Source: Toxoplasma gondii ME49 (taxonomy: Eukaryota; Apicomplexa; Conoidasida; Eucoccidiorida; Sarcocystidae). Taken from it: a stretch of 64,000 nt of DNA. A model generated the notes under the pieces. It was given only the letters and a program-made list of their open reading frames with translations. It searched no databases and was not told the origin of the DNA. The stretch's first letter is position 1; each line of letters opens with the position of its first letter. The translations under genes were made by a program, and so were the position numbers. The DNA is taken from assembly GCF_000006565.2 (NCBI RefSeq), contig NC_031480.1, positions 1,566,144 through 1,630,143 of the forward strand, read 5' to 3'. This document shows, one piece after another, positions 27,101 to 39,100 of this stretch.

Positions 27101-30100
27101 TCCTCGCCAGAAATAGTATGTCTTCTACTTTTTACAATCAAAACTACAGAAATTACGTTCCGGTCATTGGGTTCGTCAGCGACGGTCTAGCTGATCCGCT
27201 GCAGGATAAAACCTCCATTTATGAAGGACAAACTCAAGTTCCGTGTTTTGCCTCGAGTTCCGATTTGTTGCGGAATGCCCTAGTCTCCTTGGCCCCACCG
27301 TGCAAATTTCGGGCCGGGTGTATATCATGCTTGCTTGAACTGGAAACTTTGCGTATGGCAGACTCAAGGAAACAGACGCGCGGTCTGTGTTCCGGCTTCC
27401 AGTCTCACACACGAAGTGCACTGCTCATGCACTGGAGTCCCGTTATGTGTGGTTTTTCGCAGCCATTAGTATTCCTGCAGCATGAGGACTCAGAGGGTGG
27501 CTCCGGGAACTACATTGTTGCATCCACTGTCACGGCTTCTTCGGCGTCGGAAGCGACGTTTAAGCTGACGCTCGTAGGATCCGGTCAGCCGTCAGAACCT
27601 ATTGTGATCGGATATATGATTTTTGACGAGATTCGCCAAGAATATTGCAGCCTCGGTTGTCAGTTGAACGGCATATCTATGCAGGTAAGCTTGACTCGCG
27701 CTGCTGTCTTCTGCGGAGAGAAAAAGACGTCAGCACTGCAACAGACGAAGCAGTCAAATCATGTCCGGAACACAATGTGCGAATGATGATCTCCCTGCAA
27801 ACCCAAATGTGAACCGTTCAAGCGTGTTGGGAGCTGTATAGTTCTGTCGTTTGGTCGTTGGTTTGCATTTGACTCAGTGGTATCCAGTGGTTTTGCACAG
27901 GGATCCTAGGCTACAGACACGCAGTTGACGGTTGCAAAAGTGTCCGCCGTGCATGCTGCAAGACGCCGATAGGCAAAGCTGGTATTTGCATGAGTTCGAT
28001 TGCCCACTTTGCCCCGAAAGCCCAAGTACCAGTAGCTTCCCCGTCTGTGTGTCCTCGTTTATTCAAAGCTTCTCCTCCGACATACCAGGACAGCTTCGTG
28101 AATGGGTTGCAGGCAGACTCAGAAAAGGCACAAAGCATGTCAGATCGCACAGTTCTTGGTTGTTTTTCGTGTTCATGCGGTGATGTCTAGACAGATTACG
28201 CAGATAGCAATGAAAGGTGGACTGCTGAAAGCACAGATAACGTGATACTCGCGGGACAAACTGTCGTCTACGGGTCTGTTGTGGACCCTGACGGCACTTC
28301 ACCCGTTTTCGTCTCCAAGCACGACGTCGCGTGGTCCTCCGGGAACGAAATCAGATCTGAGGGGGGCGTGATTTTGGACTGGCGTTACGCCGTGCCGGGC
28401 GGCAAGGACGAACATGCTCGAAGCCATCCAAGTGGTGCTCAAACTTCAGACTCAAAAACCTCGAAGAACGACATCGGCGAGTCCTTGATGCAGGTGTCAG
28501 AGAACCTGTCAGTTCCCGGTGCACGCTCAGGGTGGTACCCTGCCATCGACATTATTTATAATTCGAAGTGCACTGTAGGTTCTGTTTCAAGAACAAACAT
28601 CTTTCCTGCCGCTGGCGGGCGCAAGAATTCGGTCTCCAGAAGACTCGTCGCCCTTCTTTACGTGTCAAGCGGTGAGTCATAAAGCTTTCTCGTTTGAATC
28701 TTCCGGTGCAATTTCATGGGCGAGATGGAGCGTAGGCGGGACTGCTTTAAATTAACTCCTGTCCTACAGTCTACGCGTGTGCGGCGTGAATTTTCTCTGG
28801 CTGCGTACCCATTTCATAATCGAGAAATAGCTTCAGCTGGTCAGACAAGCAACCTCAATATTGCTATCTGCGTGGACTGTGTTCAACAAGCTGAAAAGTG
28901 ACAGCGGTGTTTGTCATCTGTTCGGAGGTGATCCTAATGTTCTGGTATTCGAACGCGCCGAACAGCACTGCTGATGCGCTGTGGTGTTCTCAGGCACGAG
29001 TGAAATTTCATCGTCCAGCTTCCCACGTAAGTTCACGCTCCCCGTGAAATGTTGGACGAGCTAGTCTAGTTTTTACGTTTATGCACACTCCCAACTGTTG
29101 GTCTTAGCGCAATGGTGCTTGGTTCGTTAGTTTCTCAGGTGGATGCCGTGTTAATTTTTGTTGAGCCCGCCGACACAAGGTCAGAGGAGTTGGTGATGTC
29201 TTCCACCATATTTGGTGTGTCAGGGAATGAATGATCGCATCATGGGAGTACCTACAGGACAGCAGCAAGAGGGACATGCACTCAACAGCAAACCGGCTGC
29301 TCGCGCTAACTTGATAATTATTAACAGACAAACTTGTGGACAAGATGCTGTCGTCGGTCGCACCGTGTTCTTTCGTCGCTCCTTTGTCTTTTCTGCAGCT
29401 TATGGAGCAGACTGCGCATCTGCAGCAGGCAAAGTGAGCAGAGGCAACGGGCCGCAGTCCCCGACAGAGGGCTGGTCGTCGCTTCAATAGATTCTCGACA
29501 CCATAATTGCAAATTCAAGGTGATATGCTGGAATGCAGCGTCGCAATTCATCCTCTCCATATTTACGGACAATCATCACACCCGTTTCGTGCCATAGAAG
29601 CCGGGATGGGACGGTTGTTTTTCGACAGAATTTGTTTAGCACAGCCATCCAGTTGCAGATTCGCAAACGATGCGAATGGATATTGAAGAACATGGCTTGC
29701 TTAGAGAAGACAGGAGCCGCGACGTCGATGCGCTAGGGGTGGACACTGCTTCTGATTTCGCTCGTTATTGAAAAAGGACCTCGCGTACGCGACTCGTTGC
29801 CGACTTGTTGTTCTAGAGGCCTTTAAGACACGTAAAAATTAGACATAGACAGAATCGCTCGAAAAGGATAATCGGAAAATTTTTATTTTCAAAGCGCTTC
29901 ATCCACTAGTATCTTGAGGACTGAAAAGTTTTTCCACGAACAGTGCATGCGGCGAAAGACGGCTGAACGAAGATGTCTCTTTTTGACGAGCAGAGTTAAA
30001 GTGTTCGCGACACACACCAAAGGGAAAACGGCAAACAGTGTGTTCTTCGACAGAGAGAATGATCTGTTTGTTTCAGCTGATCTTCACGGGGTGGCAACGA

Positions 30101-33100
30101 GAGATCAACACAACCGTTGTGACCCACTGGGTGCTGGGTACTCAACTTGACGAAAAGAGTAGATTATACGAATCTCAGCTCCAGCGCGCTTTCTGTATTC
30201 ATACGTTAGGTGGATAGAGTCTCGGTCAGTTTCCTTCGGAAAGAACCTAAGGATACTATCGAATATGTTCAAAATGGCGCTTAGTTGGCTTCAAGCGCCC
30301 TGACGGATGGGTGCGTCTCAGCGGGAGATGAGTACTTCTTGGCCCAATCTATAGGTTCTTTGTTTTTGCGGTCGTTTTTTAACTTGACGGTCTCCTTCAC
30401 GTCTTTTTCTTTTTTTTCAGAAAAACTACGCGGCAGCCGAGTGTGCTGCACAGTGCCAGGCGACGGTGGAGGGTTGCACTGATTCCGACGAAGATGCCTG
30501 GCCGTGCTTCTTCCGGCAGTTTCCGATAGATCAGAAGAAGAAATGCTACATCACAGCTGGTGAGCGGTCAAGACCAGGCGTTTCATTTTTCCGGGCGGAC
30601 CCAAGCAGACCCTTTGAACGTTGCGTGTCGAAATGTCGCATGTGTCTTCTTGTGCACGTTTCTGTCTGTGCAGTTGCTTCGGACTTAGCTGCAACAAGTA
30701 CCACGACCGCACCGCCAGTTGACAGTAGGTCATGTTCTCGTCGCTCGTAGCTCATGACAGAACGCCAGTTTTTCTAAAACACAGAGCCTATTCGTTCGAG
30801 CTCTGGGAGCAGTTTTGGCAGCCAGGAACGCAGTGGGTATGCGGCTCCAATTCTCAATCTCTTGCTTCTTTCAGCGATTTTCGCAGCTGTGCCTTTGGAA
30901 CACCAAGCGGGCCTACACAGATGTCTTCTTCTGGCCAGCGCGATTTTGGTGTTGCTCTTGTTGCTTCTGTGCCTGCAGAAGATGAACGATGTGTGCTAGT
31001 AGATATGAGTGAGGCAGCATACTCGGCGGAAAGAGGCTGGGACCCTGAAACAATGACTTGCAAGTGCCCCAATGATGCACCCGCGTGCTCAGCAGAACAG
31101 GCTACATATAATCTGATCAACCATAGTTCGGTTGCTCTCGGCCAAGGTGAGTCGCAGGAGCGCGCAACATTGGCAGCTAAAACGAGCTGCTGTCTGAAAA
31201 CTAGCGTTAATTCATGGAGCAAACAAGATGTTGAATTACGGAGGGAACCCCCAAGTTGCTTTTACAGCATTATCCGAACGGGACAAACCAACGTGCTTCG
31301 GGTCTGAAAACACATGATGGTGTTGCGGTCCTACTGTTCTGTGCTTCCGTCAGGTGCCATCTGTGCAGCAGCCACAGGGACCGTATCTGGTATTGCCCGC
31401 CATTTCAAGAGATCGACTTTAGATTTGTGCGGCGACTTGTCGAAATTGTCACCTTTGAGTTGGGAACAGCTGCCCTTACCCCCTTATATGGCGGATGACG
31501 TCATTCTGGATGATGAGGTCATACGGAGCGGCCACTATTTGTGCACCAAATCATACCATCATGTGTTCTGCCGTAGTAAGTGCACTCCGAGTTTCTGCCA
31601 CCAATGTGGGAGGCGCCAGACACCGGTATCTTTTCGGACTCTTCGTATGAGATAATGTGGATTGCCCGTGGCGATTTGTTGCTGCTTATATGCGGGTCTC
31701 CAATCTCCTACAGTTGCACAAAATACGGTTGTAGGCTACAGTGAAACCACGCTGGTTTGTTTTTCGAGTGACGCGTGCTCGCTTGTGCGCTTATTTCGTA
31801 GGCTCCCTGATTACCACATCAACGACTACACCTGAACCGAAATGGGACTGGCCTGCCAGACAAGACTGTGTGCCGGGTGAATGGACGAGCTGGAGCAAGT
31901 GCTCAATGGACTGTTATGTAGGAAGGTAGGTGGTGGGTACTCACGCTTTTTCCATTGTTTGAAGCGATGCAGGAGACTTTGATCGATGTTCATGTGCATG
32001 AGAGGAAACGGGTCTATGTATGTCGACCGATAGCAGAAATGACGTGCCTCCAGTTCCCCGTTTATGGCTTTACCCCAATTCAGGAAAGCGCGGTTTGTTT
32101 CCGCCACCGCGTGCTGTTGTTCAGGACCATGTGGATTTTGACTGTTATTTTTCGTCAGTAAAACGCAGTGATTCGAACTGCGCGAAAACAGTGTGCCAAA
32201 GATTGCGGTCGAGAGCGAAGCGTGTAGGAATATTGTGGTTGCACCTCATCCACGAGTTTCTGCTGTTTACTCCAGCCGGCGTTTATGAGACCTTATGGAG
32301 CTGAAGTGATTGAGGTTTCGTGGGTGCGTTACGATGCAGTCAAATATCTAAAGCATGGGCGTTCACACAATGAAGCGCCTGTGACTCACTTTGTTTCTGT
32401 CTGCAGTGGTGCGCTGCCGGTAAAGTCGAGGTCCCGATCTGTACTAATTGATCGACGTGGGACAGGAAACGTGTGTGTCCTCGAGGACCACACCCTGTGT
32501 AAAGTCGGTTCTGAGGTACCGTACTGCGAAGACTTATGCTGGATCACTGACTGGGGTGACTGGAGCGGCTGCGAACAGAAGGTGCTGCAGATCGGACAAG
32601 CGGCAGTTCGAGCTCGCACGAAGCTTCGGCACATCTTTATGGGCACAGGGGGCGTGTGTAGTTCCGACCACATCCAGTACGATTACTCCGGTTGCAAGAG
32701 TAAGGATTGTTTCCTTCATCGGTGGAGACACGCAGGGAACGAACTTGTTCCGAGATACTCGTACAACATCGCGCTTTTGCCCTGTGCCATCCTACATCAG
32801 CTTAGCAATTGCGTCTCCGCTGTCAAGGGTCAGTCACCGGAACTACGTTTGAGCGACCTGATCAACGGGATGTCGGTACAGTCGCATCCGCCCGCTCTCT
32901 GCCTCTCAGCCTGCAGTTCTGTCTGGTTCCACGCATGCAATTCAAATGTCTGTTCTGCAATGGCACCCTGCGATTGTGCCACTGAAGAAACTAGACCAGA
33001 GACCTCAGCAGGACCAAAGGCTCCGACGAGCGCAGTCGAATAGTGTTGTCAGTTTTCAGAACTCTTCCAAAACAGGCAGAGGCTACGGGCACACGTCAGA

Positions 33101-36100
33101 GCGCCTCCTATACAGACATAGGCATACTGTTTTGTGGAGACAGCCACGCGCATCCGCGCAGATGCACTTGTGTTAGGGGCCAACAGATATGTATTTTCGC
33201 AGAGACAATAACCGATTCAAGGTTTTGGACACTGATTGCCAAAGCAAACTTCGTGTGATGGAACTACTGTGGGCAGCCGCGTCGACCTTATCAGAAGGCT
33301 CAGTATCGACTCGGCAATTTCTGTAGAGAGCTGTTGTTCGTAGGTGGTATGGATTCTAGCGGGGGGCGGGAGGATGACTCAGCACATTCGATGGTGGAAC
33401 AGAAATCACGGGTAACAGACGCCGGCTGCAAGAAGTCTTCTGGCTGGTCCGCCTGCTCTCTGCCGTAAGTGGTGCATTCTCGCACGCTGTCTCTCTTCGC
33501 ACAATTTCTCCTTTTGGCTGTTCTCTTGGGCGAAATGGAACGCGTATTTTTTATGTGCTCTGACGTCCGCGATAGGGTGCAGAGGTGCTTGCGTTTGAGG
33601 TGGTAGGAAGAAGGGGAACAGCAGTTGTAGACAGCATATGGACATCTCATTAGCTAACCTCAAGTGTCACCAATATATTTGTGTAGGACAAAGCGTCTGA
33701 TCGGTCAGCACCACAAGTGTATCTGAAGACACGATCACTGATCGTGCATTGCCGTCATTTCAAAACAGCTCGCGGTGTGATATATGTGCTGTTCAGTGCG
33801 AAAAACGAACAGGACTGGACGCCGACTGACGGCGGCAGTGCATGTCTTCGATTTTGCTTCTGCAGGTGCCAGCAGCCAGGCGCGAACGCCGTGACACAAC
33901 AATTCCAGCTTGGACTGCCAGAAACGGTGACAGCCTCTACCACCTCGTACTGTGGTTAGTCTAAATTCACACGGGAACAGTGTATTTCCTCTTGTGTGTG
34001 CGGGGGATTGTCACGGTCGAAGAGCCTCCCTACAAGTTTCACTTGGTTGAAAGCAGCTCTCTGAGGAATGTCTCATCAGTTGCTCAACATAGGAGAGTGG
34101 ATGCGGAATCTGTGTCGCACAAAAGACACGTCCGTTGGTGTCCTACAGCAATAGTGTAAAATCGAAGACAAGCCACGTTTTCGATTTGCTCAAACGGCAG
34201 ACTGTTTCTTCCCGGTGTTGTCACCACCGTGTCGACACTTCGTCGGAGCAGAACCGCGTGCAACTATGCGTGTGCCTTGCATTTGGTCCCTCCAGTATAC
34301 CTGTCAGTTTTACATATGCCATCTTCGGCTCTGCGTTCAGCCTCTAGGTCGCGCGCCTGTGTGGAGAAGAAGCCGCCATGTGTGCTGGACGTCGCACCCG
34401 GTACGTTTTGCATGCGGGCTAACCGCCTGCGTAGTGTACACGCAGTTTAAGCAGCTCTGTTTGGCTGATGTGGTCAGGGTTGTCATTTCAGCCCATGTCT
34501 CTTCTGCAGTCAACTCATATGACTTTGGTAGTTAGCGACCCCTCGCAGGCTATGCTGCCAAAATCACTGCGCTGGTGGCCGACGAAAAAGGAAATGTATT
34601 ACAGTATGAAAATGCGGGGACCGTGATCTTCTATCCTGCAGCCGTGACCAGCAGCTTTCGGTTCGTGTATGTGAACTCGTTCGCGCACACCTCGAGAGCA
34701 GTCCGCTTCCGAGTACCGACGTGACGGAGTGTAAGCGGTGTCCATATATTTTTGCAAACGTGCTTCAACGAGAAACGAAGCCGATGATGGCATGCGTTAC
34801 TCTGTTTAGGCCCAGTCTATTTTCTAACACCTGCATGTTTCTCTTTCATAGTGTTCAATGCAATGCCTTCTGCAGATTGCTCCCTTGTGAAGCCCAGATA
34901 CGATTCCCCCGAGGAGGCTCTGTACTGCCACGAGCTGTGTAATAATGCTCTAACACGCTGCAGGGAACAAGCAGCACTGCAATTTCAGACACAATGGGAG
35001 TGCATTATGGCATTCATCAACTCGTCAGGCGTTACTGGGCGGTGCCAGATTCAGAAAGGCGCAGTTAGCAGTAAGGAAAGGACGGTCCTCCCTGAACAGC
35101 AATGGGAATGCGTGAAAAGCCTCGTGGTGCGAAGCATTACGAACGATTTCGTTCAACAAGAACTGAGGGGTGACCCTAACAGATGCTATAATATAACTAT
35201 AGTAAAGCGAAACGGACTCTCGCACTCGTTAGCGCACTCTAGAACAGGCTGCAAGGTGAGCATCTCAAGTGGATCTTCGCGTGTGAGATGTCTGAGATCT
35301 CTGAGCGAACAGAAAAGTGCGGTGGTCCGTGACAGCTGAATACGCCTGTTTACGTCAAGGTAGTTCCAGTATGTGGGATGTGATCGAACGCATGCTTCTC
35401 TGTTTTTGCAGAAACAACCCTGCGGCCACCTGTCTGCTTCTTGAGTCGGACGCGTCAAGTGGATGCCTCAAAGAGTCTTTCTTTTCTGACTACCGACAAG
35501 ACTAGTGGCCGCGGTTCCTGCATGTGTGCAGTTACAAACAGCGTACCGTGCTCTCCTGAAGAAGTAGCATTATCGTTTGATGACTGGGCTAAGCAGCTAG
35601 GTTCGACCGTTTGTCCGTTCGGTCAGCTGGGAGCGTTCTTTAATTCACCTAACTCGAAGGGCTCCGCCGATTCTTTCGTCTACTTCGGCGCTTCCGACCT
35701 GGGACGTGTACACTGCCCCATTTCCAAGAGTTCAGACTTAGGCAGTCGCTTTCCTACTTTCACAGAGTTTGAAAGCCCGGAAAGCATGAACAACTTCTGC
35801 GAAAACGGCCTACCTTTCTGGCAAGAGAAGCGGGAACCTCTAGGTAAGACAGGAGCGCGTGTTCTTAATTGTACAGAGTTTCCGACCGTGGGTGCCGCAC
35901 CGCTCGCGACTACCCTGGGCCCAGTCAATCTGCTGCGTCGGTTGAGAAATCTTTCGATAGCGCCGGCCTTAACAGCTCCGTGGGGATGTGGTCACTCATG
36001 TGGCTGCCTTAGGCAGTGGGCGGAATGCGAACCAGGAGATTTTGGATGACAAAACAATCAGGACAGTCGGCGTGTGTTGGGGACTGCTTTCTCAGGGTTT

Positions 36101-39100
36101 CTCTGTGGCCTTTGACTTTGGCTTGTATACGGCATCAGTGCGCCAAGTAGGCCTGTTCCGTGTTGCACATGGGATTGGCCCTGAACGTTCTCAATCGGTA
36201 CAGAAACAACCCAAGAAAGCCAGTTAACTGTGAAAACTGCCTTTTTTTTGCTTGATCGTGTATTTTCCAACAGTAGATTGCCGGCAGGTGATACCGAAGA
36301 ATGCCTCAACAACGGACTGCCCGGGGCGTTGCCACAAGGCAGTGGTCAACTGCATGGTGAGCAATGATTCATTAGACAACTGCATTAACGAGGCCCTATC
36401 AGCCGGTGACTTCGCCGAAAATTGCGAACTTCAGTCCTCGGTGAAGCTCGGCAAGGGCTTGATGTTCTGCAAGCGTATTCGCACGGACTGCGAGTACTCC
36501 GAATGGTCAGAATGGAGCGAATGCAGCCGTACCTGCAGAAGTGGAGATGATGAGGAGAGTGTTCGGGTCAGGGGTCGCAAGCTGCTCGTCGCTGCCGAAC
36601 ACGGAGGCAGCTGCGACGCCGACATCGAGGATTCTCATGGTGAGGATGGTTTTGCATCCCGCGAACAACATGCTGAAAAGAAGTCGCTACGCCAGGATGC
36701 AACTGTGTCACAACACATTTTCAGTCACTATTTGATCGGGGTGAATTGGTGTCAGGATGACGCATAGTGAATCTGCTCAGCCGGCAGCAGCGTGCACTCT
36801 CCCACCACTACGACTGAAACCCTGGGAAAGTCGCCGCTCTTGGCGTTCGCTGTCAGATTACTCACTCACTCACTCTGCTGTCTTGTGTGGAACACGGTTT
36901 AGGTGGGAGCCTGAGCGACGTCCAGCTGTGCGACTGGCTTCCTCCTTGCGGTAAGTGTGGCTGCTCTACAATCTGTGGAACAGAGTCTGTCTAAACTAGA
37001 AAAGTAAATGAATTCGAGAGGAGGGACGTAGCCACGCTGAGACGGCACCCCGCTATTAGCTTGGGTGTCGATTGTTTTCCAGGTTCTGTTTCACCTCCCG
37101 ACCGCTTTTCCTTGAAACATATGTAAAGCATGTAACATCGACAAGATACTGGTCGCAGCAGTGTGGGACATCGGTGTTTCCAGTGTCAAAGGGGAAGAAA
37201 TAATCCCATATCGGGAGAACTTGCTTTACCTAGTTTGCTTCCAAGCCGCTCCTGCGGTATACAGAGCTCACATTTTGAGAGTTGGGCTTGCGTTTTGCCG
37301 TCACTTTCGTACAACAGACGCGCTGGCAGATACAGAGACCTACGTTATCATGCCAAAGCCGGAACCAAAACTGGCAGACTGGAGTGCGACACGGACAACG
37401 ACAACGACAGTGATTCCGGGTCTTCAGAATGAGAACAAGATCTTGTGCACCATCGTGGACATGGCCGACTTCTCCAAATCTCACCGAGGCTATGACACGG
37501 AGGTGAGGCGTATTCAACCGCTGCCCCATATCACCACCTTGGAACTAGGCGTGTCGCTCGTGAACTTCCGTTTTTCGAGTGCGTGTCTTAGGTGCGCAAG
37601 GTGGAAGGCAGAATCTGCTAGCTCACGGCTTCATGGGTTCGCCCGGTCTTCCGACAGAGGTGCCATGTCATGGGCGTGTTAGGGACCTCACCAAACACAA
37701 CTTGTTCTCAAGTCTGGTCTAGAATTGTGATTTGGAGCACACCTTAAGGTCATTCGGGCGACTTTGGAGGTATCAACCGCTAGCCGACGAGAAAGATCTG
37801 CAAATCGTGAAAGTGGGCCGTGCTTGTGGAATTTCAGTTCTCCAATTTGCATAGTCGTGGCTCTGTCAACGATAGCGCAAATGAATCTAATGCGTTATAG
37901 ATCAGCCATGTTCACCTGCAAACGTTCGTTATTCGTGACCAACAACCTTCCAAGGGAAAATATGTCGGATTCAATAGGATGTGATCTTGCCGTTTCCCAT
38001 GTCGGATCCGTTGTTGGTTTAGGGTTGTTTGCATGCTTGCTTTCTGGTACGCGCTGGACGCAACCGGGCAATCGAAACTCCGGCACAAGCGGAAACATAA
38101 CTGGCGCGTCGCTGTGGTGCGTTCTCCAATGCAGACGGAGTCGTGTAAATGCCCGTACAATGCGAGAGTATGCAGTCGAACGGAAGCGGTCAACTCCCGC
38201 GACAACTGGGACGAACTCATGCAGACAGTTTGCGAGAGCAATGGCCAAGGTACGGTTTTTCAATCGCTTCACTCCATCTCCGTTGAAAAAAGTAGATTGA
38301 AATCGCAAAAAACTCCTCCCAGCAAGACGAAACAGTCAGGACCTCTCTGGTCCCGTTTGTGGCATGTTGGCACGATGGTGCAGCCTGGGCCTTCCTGTTT
38401 CTAACATCTAAGCAGCCTCCATTTCTGTGCTCCATGGTTTGCCGTTTTTGTTTCCCTAGAGTCACGCTCTCCCTGTGGGCTCGGGTTTTAACATGCGGCT
38501 GTTGTACTTGTTGCTCGAAGTTTGTCCTTCGGTTCCTGATCTCAGGCCAGATACTTGCACAGGGCATGGAGACGTTCAGTTGCAGCGACCGCGTATTTCG
38601 GTCATTCAGGGGCACTTTAGGTCAGACGCCTGAAGCGCACTGCAAAAGTGAAGACGCAACGTATATCTTCTGTGAAGGTGAGACCAGAGATAAAAGGGCG
38701 CGGTTGTTTTAGTCAACAGCCTTTCTTAAGTGGTATCCTTCCCTCCTGATGTTAGTGACGCGTGTCGCAAGCATCGACTCATACACCTTAAACGCTAACT
38801 TCCTTATAGAATATCCCTTTTCTTTGGAACAACTTGCTGTTCGCCGTTCGTGTGGCACCAGCGTCTAGTTTAACGTTCCCTATGAGAAGTCCACGTAGCA
38901 GACGCAACGTGAGGTCAGGGTAAGCTAACTTGCAGGACGTAAAAGTTGTTGCCGTGATGCTCATCGGTCAACGGAGGACGGGGCACAGCCTTTCTCGGAT
39001 ACATTTTGCCTGCCAGACAAGTGATTCTAGCGGAGAAAAGGAGGCAGATATTGCTGATCCTTTAACGCCACCTTACCCCCAAGAAACTAAAAGCAAGAAA

